DNA of 64,000 nucleotides from Clostridia bacterium (lineage in GTDB: Bacteria > Bacillota > Clostridia > Oscillospirales > Acutalibacteraceae), in the NCBI GenBank assembly GCA_017428525.1, contig JAFRQQ010000034.1:29982-93981 (forward strand). Reading direction: 5' to 3'. The translations under genes were made by a program, and so were the position numbers. Of the stretch, positions 23,144 through 31,573 are shown one piece after another. The notes beneath the pieces were generated by a model. It did no database searches. It was not told the DNA's origin and worked only from the letters and a program-made list of their open reading frames with translations. Position 1 is the first letter of the stretch; every line of letters starts with the position of its first letter.

Positions 23144-24430
23144 ATGCTTGATATGAAATTCCTCCGCGAGAATCCGGAGCTGGTCAGACAGAATATCCGC
23201 AATAAATTCCAGGACGCCAAGTTGCCGCTGGTGGACGAGGTGATCGCGCTCGACGCCGAGTCCCGCGCAGTCAAGACCGAGGCGGATTCGCTGCGCGCGA
23301 ACCGCAACAAGGTGTCCAAGGAGATCGGCGCGCTCATGGCGCAGGGCAAAAAGGAAGAGGCCATGGCCGCCAAGGCGAAGGTGACCGAATTCTCCGCCCG
23401 TCTGGCCGAATGCGAGGCGCTCGAGGCGGACTATGCCGAAAAGATCCGCAAGATCATGCTCGTCATTCCGAATATCATCGACCCGAGCGTGCCCATCGGC
23501 AGGGACGACAGCGAAAACGTCGAGGTGCAGCGCTACGGCGAGCCGCGCACGCCCGATTTTGAGATCCCGTATCACACGGAGATCATGGAGCGCTTTGACG
23601 GCATCGATCTCGACGCCGCGCGGAGCGTGGCCGGCAACGGCTTCTATTATCTGATGGGCGATATCGCCCGCCTGCATTCCGCCGTGATTGCCTACGCGCG
23701 CGATTTCATGATCGACCGCGGCTTCACCTATTGCGTGCCGCCGTTCATGATCCGCAGCAACGTGGTCACGGGCGTGATGAGCTTTGCCGAAATGGACGCG
23801 ATGATGTATAAGATCGAGGGCGAGGATCTTTATCTGATCGGCACGAGCGAGCATTCGATGATCGGCAAATACATCGACAAGATCATTGAAGAGGAGACCC
23901 TGCCGCACACGCTCACGAGCTATTCGCCCTGCTTCCGCAAGGAGAAGGGCGCCCACGGCATCGAGGAGCGCGGCGTCTACCGCATCCATCAGTTCGAAAA
24001 GCAGGAAATGATCGTCGTGTGCAAGCCGGAGGACAGCCCGGTCTGGTTTGATAAACTCTGGCAGAACACCGTCGACCTCTTCCGCTCGATGGAGATTCCC
24101 GTGCGCACGCTTGAGTGCTGCTCCGGCGATCTGGCCGATCTCAAGGTCAAATCCATCGACGTCGAGGCGTGGTCGCCCCGGCAGCAGAAGTATTTCGAGG
24201 TCGGCTCCTGCTCCAACCTCGGCGACGCGCAGGCCCGCCGCCTGAAGATCCGCGTCAACGGGCAGAACGGCAAGTATTTCGCGCACACGCTCAACAATAC
24301 GGTCGTCGCCCCGCCGCGCATGCTCATCGCGTTCCTGGAGAATCATCTGCAGGCGGACGGCAGCGTGACGATCCCGGAGGTCCTGCGTCCCTATATGGGC
24401 GGCAAGGACGTCCTGATCCCGAAGCACTGA
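23144..24430 (+). CDS. serS: seryl-tRNA synthetase
   Basis: A 428-residue class II aminoacyl-tRNA synthetase of normal length. It has the N-terminal coiled-coil arm (about residues 25-105), the TSEHSMIGKY motif, motif 2 SPCFRKEKGAHGIEERGVYRIHQF, and motif 3 with LNNTVVAPPRMLIAFLENH. It charges tRNA-Ser (and tRNA-Sec if present) with serine. AAAGGATG lies upstream of the ATG, 24 bp after mrp, and there is no T-box leader in that gap. A terminator follows at 24438. This is a housekeeping gene with no unusual feature. Confidence 0.97.
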   Translation: MLDMKFLRENPELVRQNIRNKFQDAKLPLVDEVIALDAESRAVKTEADSLRANRNKVSKEIGALMAQGKKEEAMAAKAKVTEFSARLAECEALEADYAEKIRKIMLVIPNIIDPSVPIGRDDSENVEVQRYGEPRTPDFEIPYHTEIMERFDGIDLDAARSVAGNGFYYLMGDIARLHSAVIAYARDFMIDRGFTYCVPPFMIRSNVVTGVMSFAEMDAMMYKIEGEDLYLIGTSEHSMIGKYIDKIIEEETLPHTLTSYSPCFRKEKGAHGIEERGVYRIHQFEKQEMIVVCKPEDSPVWFDKLWQNTVDLFRSMEIPVRTLECCSGDLADLKVKSIDVEAWSPRQQKYFEVGSCSNLGDAQARRLKIRVNGQNGKYFAHTLNNTVVAPPRMLIAFLENHLQADGSVTIPEVLRPYMGGKDVLIPKH

Positions 24431-24437
24431 CAGACGC

Positions 24438-24470
24438 AAGCTCCCGTTGATCCGTTGACGGGAGCTTTTT
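24438..24470 (+). terminator. terminator after serS
   Basis: A 9-bp stem (AGCTCCCGT with ACGGGAGCT), 10-nt loop, five T. Confidence 0.8.
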
Positions 24471-24491
24471 GAAAAAGAGGAGAGGGAAACC

Positions 24492-25604
24492 ATGAAACAC
24501 CATCGCATCCTTCGCGTGACCGCGTTCCTGCTTGCGCTCGCGCTGCTCTTCGGCGCGGCGGCGCAGGCCTTCGCGGGCGAGCAGCATCAGATCACGCAGC
24601 GCACGCCCCTGCTCGACGAACGCGGGCAGCTCACGGAGCCGGGCTACTGCGTGACGAATCTGTATGACTACGACCGCAGCGCGATCAAGGCGCGCCCGAC
24701 CCGGATCAAGGAGTGGGATTTCTATCAGATCAGCAACCGCCACTGGATGCTGCAGGTCACGATTTCCGACATTTCCCTGGGCGGCGCGGGCGTGTTCACG
24801 CTCGTGAATCTCAAAACCGGCGAGCGCTATGAAGCGATGAGCCTCTCGCTGCTGACCTTCGGCAGCTTCCATATGGAATCCGACGCCATGACGCCGCACA
24901 CGCTTTCGCGCCACCGCCCGTTTTTCCATCTGGATATCGACGTGCATCCGGGCGAAACGAAGATCGACTTCAGCGCCAAAAACGGCGGCAAGGACTTCAA
25001 GGCCGACCTCTCGCTCGCGATGATGGACGGGCTCGAATCGCTGGTCATGGCCGTGCCCTTCCCGGAGCACGAAGGCTGCTTCTACCTGAATCAGAAGATC
25101 AATTCCATGCCGGTCAGCGGCACCGTGACGGTCGGCGATCTGACCGTGACTTTCGACCCGGCGGATACCTTCGCCCTGCTGGACTGGGGCCGCGGCGTCT
25201 GGCCGTATGCCGAGGAGTGGTACTGGGGCAACGGCACCACCCGGCTGGAAAACGGCGACCTGTTCGGCTTTGAGATCGGCTGGGGCTTCGGCGATATGAG
25301 CGCCGCGAGCGAAAATACGCTGTTCTATAACGGCAAGGCCCATAAGATCGGCGAGATCACGATGCAGAAGGACGCCGAGGACTGGCTTGCGCCCTGGACC
25401 TTCACCTCCGACGACGGCCGCTTTGAGATGACGATGACGCCGTATTTTGATAATTTCACCTCCACGCGGGTGCTCGGCCTGGTGGGCAACATCTGCCATC
25501 AGGTCTTCGGCAAGTGGAACGGCACGGTCACGCTTGACGACGGCACCGTGCTGGAAATCCGCAATATGGACGCGTTCTGCGAGCTGTCGGACAACCGCTG
25601 GTGA
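24492..25604 (+). CDS. DUF2804 protein with signal peptide
   Basis: A 370-residue protein. An N-terminal signal peptide (about residues 1-28, ending AQAFA) is followed by a full DUF2804 domain. HQITQRTPLLDERGQLTEPGY is a typical DUF2804 opening, and LLDWGRGVWPY ... WYWGNG is the strongest family stretch. DUF2804 proteins adopt a lipocalin-like or beta-sandwich fold of unknown function and are usually cytosolic, so the export signal here is unusual. It is first in a likely operon with DUF3737 and GH20. I cannot assign an activity. Confidence 0.8.
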   Translation: MKHHRILRVTAFLLALALLFGAAAQAFAGEQHQITQRTPLLDERGQLTEPGYCVTNLYDYDRSAIKARPTRIKEWDFYQISNRHWMLQVTISDISLGGAGVFTLVNLKTGERYEAMSLSLLTFGSFHMESDAMTPHTLSRHRPFFHLDIDVHPGETKIDFSAKNGGKDFKADLSLAMMDGLESLVMAVPFPEHEGCFYLNQKINSMPVSGTVTVGDLTVTFDPADTFALLDWGRGVWPYAEEWYWGNGTTRLENGDLFGFEIGWGFGDMSAASENTLFYNGKAHKIGEITMQKDAEDWLAPWTFTSDDGRFEMTMTPYFDNFTSTRVLGLVGNICHQVFGKWNGTVTLDDGTVLEIRNMDAFCELSDNRW

Positions 25605-25626
25605 GCAGGCTTTAGGGAGAAAGAGG

Positions 25627-26490
25627 ATGAGAAAAGAGATCAAAGGCCTGCGGCTGGATGCGGAACGTGCGCTGTATCATCTGCAGCAGGCGGACGTGAC
25701 GGACTGCGTGTTTGCCGGCCCGGCGGACGGGGAATCCGCGCTGAAGGAGTCCGCCGATGTGACGGTGCGCGGCTGCTCGTTTTCGCTGCGCTATCCACTC
25801 TGGCACACGCGCGATTTCACGCTCGAGCGCTCTGCCATGGACGCAACCGCCCGCGCGGCGCTCTGGTATGCCGAAAACGGCACGATCCGGGATTGCGAAC
25901 TCGGCGGGATCAAGGCGCTGCGGGAATGCCGCGCCGTGTCGCTGCAGGGCTGCACCGTCAATTCGCCGGAATTCGGCTGGAAATGCAGCGGGATCGACGT
26001 GACCGATTCGACGATCGCGGCGGAATACCTGTTTCTTGACAGCCGCGCGCTGACCCTGCGCAGGTCGCGCGTGGACGGCAAATACGCCTTTCAATATGTG
26101 GACGGCCTCGAGATCGAGGACTGTGAACTGAACACCAAGGACGCCTTCTGGCACAGCCGGCATGTGACCGTGCGCAACAGCACGATCCGGGGCGAATACC
26201 TCGGCTGGTATTCCGAAGGGCTCACGCTCATCGGCTGCCGGATCATCGGCACCCAGCCGCTGTGCTACTGCCGCGATCTGCGGCTGATCGACTGCGAAAT
26301 GCAGGCGGCGGATCTGGCGTTTGAGTATGCCGACGTGCAGGCCGAGCTGCGCGGCCGGATCGAATCGGTGAAGAATCCCCGCAGCGGGCGCATCGTCGCG
26401 GACGCGGTGGGCGAGATCATCCGGTCGGATGCGGTCATGCCCTGCACCGGCGAGGTCGTGCTGCGCGCGCAGCAGGAGGAATTGCGATGA
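25627..26490 (+). CDS. DUF3737 beta-helix protein
   Basis: A 287-residue protein of the DUF3737 family, built of short repeats such as ALRECRAVSLQGCTV, LTLRRSRVDGKYAF and VTVRNSTIRGEYLGWYSEGLTL that predict a right-handed parallel beta-helix. The sequence opens with the family's RKEIKGLRLDAERALYHLQQADVTDCVFAGPADGES-type pattern. The fold resembles pectin lyases, but no catalytic residues are recognisable and no function is established. ATG 25627 follows AAGAGG; an earlier in-frame start would overlap DUF2804. Its stop overlaps the GH20 start (ATGA), indicating coupling. Confidence 0.8.
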   Translation: MRKEIKGLRLDAERALYHLQQADVTDCVFAGPADGESALKESADVTVRGCSFSLRYPLWHTRDFTLERSAMDATARAALWYAENGTIRDCELGGIKALRECRAVSLQGCTVNSPEFGWKCSGIDVTDSTIAAEYLFLDSRALTLRRSRVDGKYAFQYVDGLEIEDCELNTKDAFWHSRHVTVRNSTIRGEYLGWYSEGLTLIGCRIIGTQPLCYCRDLRLIDCEMQAADLAFEYADVQAELRGRIESVKNPRSGRIVADAVGEIIRSDAVMPCTGEVVLRAQQEELR

Positions 26491-27950
26491 AACCGAATTT
26501 ACTGCCTGCCCCGCGAAAAATCCGGTATATTAACGGCGCTTCGCGTCTGTGCGACGCCACGCCCGTGACCGTCCGGCAAAGCGACAGCCTGCCGCCGGAG
26601 GGCTATGAGCTCGCGCTCGAGAATAACCGCGTGCTGATCACGGCAGGGGACGCCGCCGGGGAATTCTACGCCCGGCAGACCCTCGCGCAGATGATTGCCT
26701 CCTGCGGGGGCGAATGCGACAATCTGGTGATCAGGGACGCGCCGGTGCTGCCTTACCGCAGCGTTCTGATCGATTGCTGCCGCCATTTCTACGGCGTGGA
26801 GGACTTGAAAAAGCTGATCGACGCGGCCGCAATGTGCAAGCTGAACGTCCTGCACTGGCACCTGACCGACGACCAGGGCTGGCGCATCGAAATCAAGCGT
26901 CATCCCTTACTGACCGAGGTCGGCGCCACGCGCCCGGATTCCCGCTTCGGCGGCGTCATCGAAGGGCAGCCCCACAGCGGCTTCTTTACGCAGGCGCAGG
27001 TGCGCGAGATCGTCGATTACTGCGCGGCGCGGCACATCGAGGTCGTGCCGGAGATCGACATGCCCGGCCATTTCACGGCGGCGCTGGCCGCCCATCCGGC
27101 GCTCGGCTGCACCGGCGAGCCCGTGGCGGTCGAGATGACGGCGGGCATTTTTCCCCATGTGCTCTGCGTCGGCAATCCGGAGGCCGTGCGGTTTGCGAAA
27201 GACGTGCTCGACGAGGTCTGCGACCTGTTCCCCGGGCGCTATCTTCACATCGGCGGCGACGAAACGCCGCGCACGGCATGGAAGGCGTGCGACCGCTGCA
27301 ACGCGCGCATGCAAGCGCAGGGGCTCGCGTCCTACGACGCGCTGCAGGGCGCCTTCATCAAAGAGATCGCCGCGTATCTTAAAAAGAAAGGCAAAACGGC
27401 GATCACCTGGAACGAAAGCCTCAAGGGCAATCAGCTCGGCGCGCAGGATGTGATCGTGCAGCGCTGGATGGAGCGCAAGCCGCTTGCCCGCGCCTTTGCA
27501 AAGGCGGGCGGCCGGGTGATCGAATCCGATTTTTATCATTATTACTGTGATTATCCCTACGGCATGACGCCGCTGAAAAAGAGCTTTTCCTATGACCCGC
27601 AGAAAGCAACGGGGCAGACGGACGCCCTGCTCGGCGTCGAGGGCTGCCTGTGGACGGAATATGTGCGCAGCTTTGACGATCTGTGCGAAAAGCTGTTTCC
27701 GCGCCTGCTCGCCGTGGCTGAGCGCGGCTGGAGCGGCTTTCCGACCCGCAGTTATCAATCGTTTCTCGAAGCCGTGGAGGCGCTGCGCCCGCAGCTGGCC
27801 GCCGGCGGCATTCCGATGCGGCAGCGGGCGGACTGGGATCTGCCGCCATGGCGCAGACTGCCGGATATTTACCGCTTTTTCAAGGGCAGCCTGACGCCGG
27901 ATCTTCTGCGTCAGGGGCTGTTTCCGGACAGCGCAGGCAAGAAAAAATAG
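26487..27950 (+). CDS. GH20 beta-N-acetylhexosaminidase
   Basis: A 487-residue GH20 enzyme. An N-terminal GH20b-type domain (about residues 1-95) is followed by the TIM barrel beginning PYRSVLIDCCRHFYGVEDLKKLID. LNVLHWHLTDDQGWRIEIKR and the catalytic Asp-Glu pair in HIGGDETPR (substrate-assisted mechanism) are intact, as is WNESLKGN. It releases terminal beta-GlcNAc or GalNAc from glycans. There is no signal peptide, so it acts in the cytosol on imported sugars such as mucin, chitin or peptidoglycan fragments. It is coupled to the DUF3737 gene by an ATGA overlap and ended by a terminator at 27964. Confidence 0.92.
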   Translation: MKPNLLPAPRKIRYINGASRLCDATPVTVRQSDSLPPEGYELALENNRVLITAGDAAGEFYARQTLAQMIASCGGECDNLVIRDAPVLPYRSVLIDCCRHFYGVEDLKKLIDAAAMCKLNVLHWHLTDDQGWRIEIKRHPLLTEVGATRPDSRFGGVIEGQPHSGFFTQAQVREIVDYCAARHIEVVPEIDMPGHFTAALAAHPALGCTGEPVAVEMTAGIFPHVLCVGNPEAVRFAKDVLDEVCDLFPGRYLHIGGDETPRTAWKACDRCNARMQAQGLASYDALQGAFIKEIAAYLKKKGKTAITWNESLKGNQLGAQDVIVQRWMERKPLARAFAKAGGRVIESDFYHYYCDYPYGMTPLKKSFSYDPQKATGQTDALLGVEGCLWTEYVRSFDDLCEKLFPRLLAVAERGWSGFPTRSYQSFLEAVEALRPQLAAGGIPMRQRADWDLPPWRRLPDIYRFFKGSLTPDLLRQGLFPDSAGKKK

Positions 27951-27963
27951 ACAGAAAAGCAAG

Positions 27964-27996
27964 GCACCCGGACCGTTTTGATCCGGGTGCTGTTTC
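27964..27996 (+). terminator. terminator after GH20
   Basis: A 9-bp stem (GCACCCGGA with TCCGGGTGC) followed by TGTTTCTGT. Also placed to serve the convergent gene at 28013. Confidence 0.75.
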
Positions 27997-28012
27997 TGTC
28001 TTTGGGCGATGC

Positions 28013-28660
28013 TCAGATGATGCCGAGCGGGATCAGGACCGCGAGCAGCACGGCGACCGTGCCCCACAGGCCGATCAGGAATTTCTTCTGCGTCTTGCGC
28101 GGCTTGTCATAGATCAGGTTCGCCGCGAGGAAGAAGGGGATATAGGTCGTGATGAAGACGGGCAGCGCGCCCCACCATTTGTAAACCCAGATAAAGGCGG
28201 GCGTGGAGGCCAGGAAAATCTCAAAGACCGAGAAGAACAGCGCGTTGCCGATCGCGAAGAGAATGCGGTTGTTGACGCCCAGGATCTTCTTGTCCTTGTC
28301 CTCCGGCAGCAGCCCCACGCTCATGAAGCCCGCGACCGAGAACATCAGCGACAGCTCCCAGGAAACGCCGACGAGCAGGATGAAGCTCGTGCTTTCGGGC
28401 GAAACATGCCACAGGGCATAGCCGGTGAAATGGCAGATCACGGCGTTTGCGATCTCATAGATCCAGTGCACGCCATACAGGGCGAGCGCCGCGGCCATTC
28501 CGTTGTAGTTTTTCTTCTTCCACTGCGGGATCCAGATGCCGACGATCACGAGCGCGAGCAGCGCGATGAACGTCCAGTTGAAGTTGGCTGTGCTTCTGAC
28601 GGCTGCTTTTGCAGCCTCTGCCGCGGCTTTCGCAGCAGCGGAACCGTCTCCGAACAACAT
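28013..28660 (-). CDS. unidentified polytopic membrane protein
   Basis: A 215-residue protein with an Ala/Lys-rich N-terminus and about six hydrophobic segments (FNWTFIALLALVIVGIW, MAAALALYGVHWIYEIANAVI, STSFILLVGVSWELSLMFSV, RILFAIGNALFFSVFEIFLA and others). ATG 28660 is chosen because AAAAAAGGAG lies 9 bp upstream, whereas an alternative TTG two codons earlier is too close to it. No family was recognised. It lies downstream of, and on the same strand as, the GH130 gene (20 bp gap), so co-expression with mannoside metabolism is likely, but a transport role is not supported by any motif. Confidence 0.75.
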   Translation of the reverse strand: MLFGDGSAAAKAAAEAAKAAVRSTANFNWTFIALLALVIVGIWIPQWKKKNYNGMAAALALYGVHWIYEIANAVICHFTGYALWHVSPESTSFILLVGVSWELSLMFSVAGFMSVGLLPEDKDKKILGVNNRILFAIGNALFFSVFEIFLASTPAFIWVYKWWGALPVFITTYIPFFLAANLIYDKPRKTQKKFLIGLWGTVAVLLAVLIPLGII

Positions 28661-28680
28661 GGTCAAACACTCCTTTTTTA

Positions 28681-29703
28681 TTATGATTGGTCGGTCACCA
28701 GTTTCAGCAGGTCGTCCAGCTGCGCCGTGGCAAGGCAGACGCAGGTGTCCGACGCGCCGTAATAGATTTTTACCTCGCCCGACGGCTCGAGGATCATGCC
28801 GCAGGGGAAGAGCACATTCTGCCGGAAGCCCTCGTCGGTTTCGATCGGCAGATCGGGCGCCATGAGCGGCCGATCATAAACGGCAAGCACCTTCGCGGGG
28901 TCCTGCAGGTCCAGCAGCATCAGGCCGGTCGTGTAGCGCTTTTTCCAGGTCGGCTCCCAGCCGTTTTTGCCGCGCGTATCGTCCCGGTCGACGGCGTGAA
29001 ACAGCGTCAGCCAGCCGGCGGGCGTTCGGATGGGCGATGCCGTCGGGCCGATCTTGTCATTGACCCACGGCACGCGCTCGGTGCCGAGCAGCAGCTGCGT
29101 GCGGCCCCAGTAGACCAGATCCGGCGAGCGCGAGATCCAGATGTCGAATTTCTCGTTGTGGCGGCTGTAGATCGGCATGGGGCGCTCGAGGCGGATGAAT
29201 TCGCCGCCGACCTTTTCCGGAAACAGCACCATGTTCCGGTTGTCCGGCGCGCTGACGCTGAGCACGCGGAACGAACGCAGGTCCTCGGAGAGCTCCGCGA
29301 TGGTGCCGCACAGGCCGTGTCGGATGTCGGTCGCAAGGCAGAGATAGAGCTTGCCGTCAATCATCGTGATGCGCGGATCATAATAGCGTTTGAGCTCGGG
29401 ATCCTTGTGCGGGTCGGCGCTGTCGACCAGCGGCGTCGGGTCAAACACCCAGCCGTCCACGCCGTTTTTGCTGCGCGCGATGCCGATGCTCGTGCCGGCG
29501 AACTTGACGTTTTCTTTCTCGTAGCGTTCCTCGGTCGTGCCGTAGTCGTTGCGGAAGATCATGACGTATTCGCCGCGGTATTTGATCACGCCGGCATTGA
29601 ATACGAGAGAACACGGATAGGGCAGGTCGGCCGCCCGGATGATCGGTTCCGGCCGCTTGTGAATGCAGGGATGGGTGGTCAGGGCGGGCAAAACGGCAGG
29701 CAT
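28681..29703 (-). CDS. GH130-family beta-mannoside phosphorylase or hydrolase
   Basis: A 340-residue five-bladed propeller of family GH130. Family stretches include LVFNAGVIKYRGEYVMIFR, YYDPRITMIDGKLYL, NRNMVLFPEKVGGEFIRLERPMP-type phosphate-site residues, WVNDKIGPTASPI and LFHAVD. GH130 enzymes phosphorolyse (or hydrolyse) beta-mannosidic linkages such as mannosyl-glucose, mannosyl-GlcNAc or mannobiose. The start at 29703 is the second of two near ATGs: AGGAGG lies 7 bp before it but only 1-2 bp before the first. It has its own promoter at 29744, divergent from the alpha/alpha-toroid gene, and probably co-transcribes the membrane protein at 28013. Confidence 0.85.
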   Translation of the reverse strand: MPAVLPALTTHPCIHKRPEPIIRAADLPYPCSLVFNAGVIKYRGEYVMIFRNDYGTTEERYEKENVKFAGTSIGIARSKNGVDGWVFDPTPLVDSADPHKDPELKRYYDPRITMIDGKLYLCLATDIRHGLCGTIAELSEDLRSFRVLSVSAPDNRNMVLFPEKVGGEFIRLERPMPIYSRHNEKFDIWISRSPDLVYWGRTQLLLGTERVPWVNDKIGPTASPIRTPAGWLTLFHAVDRDDTRGKNGWEPTWKKRYTTGLMLLDLQDPAKVLAVYDRPLMAPDLPIETDEGFRQNVLFPCGMILEPSGEVKIYYGASDTCVCLATAQLDDLLKLVTDQS

Positions 29704-29743
29704 GCGCATTCCTCCTTTTTGCAGCGATTGGTTCTGCAAGATC

Positions 29744-29772
29744 ATTATACCAGTGTTTTTTTTATTTTGCAA
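29744..29772 (-). promoter_or_regulatory. sigma-A promoter of the GH130 gene
   Basis: Minus strand TTGCAA (29767-29772), 17-bp spacer, TATAAT (29744-29749). Confidence 0.8.
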
Positions 29773-29776
29773 GAAC

Positions 29777-29805
29777 TTGTGCGGCATTGATTTGTGTGAT
29801 ATAAT
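29777..29805 (+). promoter_or_regulatory. sigma-A promoter of the toroid-GDPD operon
   Basis: TTGTGC (29777-29782), 17-bp spacer, TATAAT (29800-29805). Its -35 box is 4 bp from that of the divergent GH130 promoter, so one regulator could control both. Confidence 0.7.
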
Positions 29806-29840
29806 AAAAATCGGAAAAAAGCGAAAGGGGGCGCGTGCGG

Positions 29841-31568
29841 ATGAAAGCGGAGCAGGCAAGCGGGCAGGTTTCCGCGCTGCTGACGCAGTGGTGCGACGCG
29901 CTTGTGCGCCTGCAGGTCGAGCTGCCGGACGCGCGGCTCGACGGCGGCATCCTCTGCCCGGCCTGCGGCATGCTGCACGGGCGCAGCTTCGAGGCGGTCT
30001 ATCCGCTGCTGCACATGGCGCACCGGACCGGGCGGCAGGCGTATCTGACCGCGGCGAAGCGGCTCTTTGCCTGGGAGCGGAATCTGCGCAGCGGCGACGG
30101 CGGCAGCCGCAACGATTTCAAATCGGACTGGAAGGGCGTCACGGCCTTTGCGGCGATCGCGCTTTGCGACGCGCTCGATCTGCACGGCGACCTGCTGCCG
30201 CCGGATGAAATAGCCGCCTGGGAAGCCCGCCTTTCGGAAATGGGCGCGTGGCTTGCGGCGCATCTGACGGAGCAGACGCCCGCCTATCTGAATTATTATG
30301 CCGCGAACGCCTGCGCGATGGCGCTGCTCGGGCGGCGCGCGTCGAACGACGCGTATCTTGCCCTTGCGAAGCGGCTTGCGGCGCACTGTCTGCGCCATGT
30401 GAGCGAGTCCGGCCTGATTTACGGGGAGGGCAGCCCGACCACCGCGGTTTCCCCCAAAGGCTGCCTTGCGATCGACCTTGGCTACAACGCCGAGGAGACG
30501 TTGCCCTGCCTGACGCGGTATGCGGCGGTGACCGGCGATACGCAGGCGCAGGCGCGGTGCATCGATCTCTGGCGCGCCCAGCTTTTGTGGATGCTCCCCG
30601 ACGGCGCGTGGGACAACAGCGTCGGCACGCGCGCGTTCAAATGGACCTATTGGGGCAGCCGGACGGCCGACGGCTGTCAGGCGGCGCTGTTTGCGCTCGG
30701 GCAGGCCGATCCGGTGTTTGCGGAGGCGGCGTGGCGCAATTTCGCGCTGCTGCGCGACTGTACGCACGACGGTCTGCTGGCCGGCGGACCGGATTATGCG
30801 CGCGCCGGCGAACCGCTCTGCGTGCACCACACGATCTGCCACGCGAAGACGCTTGCCGCCGCGCTCGACGCCGGCATCCCGTCGTTTCCGCGCGTTCCGC
30901 TGCCGTCGGAGCAGCCGGCGGCGTGCACGCAATACCCCGAGCTGGACGTGTTCCGCCTTGCCGCGGGCGCGTGGCGCATGGATGTGAGCGGCTACGATTT
31001 TCAGTATCGCGGCGCGTCCCATGCCGCCGGCGGCTGCATCTCCCTGCTCTGGCACGCGGATGCCGGGCCGCTGATCGCGGTCGGCATGGTGGAATACGCG
31101 CTGCGGGAGCCGCACAATCAGCAGCTTTCCCTGCACCCGGAAACGCATCGCTGCGTCTGCCCCCGTCTGGAAGCGACGGTCGACGGGCGGCGGTTCAGCC
31201 AGACATACTGCGCCGCGCGTCTTTCACGTTTACAGGATGCACACGGCACGGGCGTGCACGTGGAAGCGGCTCTTTGCGGCAGGGACGGCGAGGAGCTGCC
31301 CGACGGCGCTTGCACGCTGGACTATCTGCTCACGGAGAATGCGCTCACCGTGCGCGCGCGGGTGCAGCCCGCCGTGGCCGACCGGGCGTGCTTCGTGCTG
31401 CCGCTGATCGGCAAACACGCGACCGTCCGTATAGAAGAAGGCACATTACAGTGCGCGCCGGCGAACATTTTTAACCTGAGTCCGGGTTTCCTTGCGACGG
31501 AATACCGGATCGCGCCGGAGCCCGACGGCCGCCTGTGCTTCACGGTCGGCGTCGAACAGAAAGGATGA
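29841..31568 (+). CDS. alpha/alpha-toroid plus beta-sandwich protein, heparinase II/III-like
   Basis: A 575-residue cytosolic protein of no firmly recognised family. Residues about 1-370 look like an alpha/alpha barrel of helical hairpins (YPLLHMAHRTGRQAYLTAAKRLFAWE, AYLNYYAANACAMALLG). Residues about 370-575 form a beta-rich domain (GYDFQYRGASHAAGGCISLLWH, EPHNQQLSL). This two-part layout resembles heparinase II/III-like and related polysaccharide lyases or unsaturated glycan hydrolases. ATG 29841 lies about 10 bp behind AAAGGGGGC; a GTG two codons earlier is too close. Divergence from GH130 and coupling to a GDPD-like gene point to glycan catabolism, but the reaction is unknown. Confidence 0.65.
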   Translation: MKAEQASGQVSALLTQWCDALVRLQVELPDARLDGGILCPACGMLHGRSFEAVYPLLHMAHRTGRQAYLTAAKRLFAWERNLRSGDGGSRNDFKSDWKGVTAFAAIALCDALDLHGDLLPPDEIAAWEARLSEMGAWLAAHLTEQTPAYLNYYAANACAMALLGRRASNDAYLALAKRLAAHCLRHVSESGLIYGEGSPTTAVSPKGCLAIDLGYNAEETLPCLTRYAAVTGDTQAQARCIDLWRAQLLWMLPDGAWDNSVGTRAFKWTYWGSRTADGCQAALFALGQADPVFAEAAWRNFALLRDCTHDGLLAGGPDYARAGEPLCVHHTICHAKTLAAALDAGIPSFPRVPLPSEQPAACTQYPELDVFRLAAGAWRMDVSGYDFQYRGASHAAGGCISLLWHADAGPLIAVGMVEYALREPHNQQLSLHPETHRCVCPRLEATVDGRRFSQTYCAARLSRLQDAHGTGVHVEAALCGRDGEELPDGACTLDYLLTENALTVRARVQPAVADRACFVLPLIGKHATVRIEEGTLQCAPANIFNLSPGFLATEYRIAPEPDGRLCFTVGVEQKG

Positions 31569-31573
31569 CTGAA

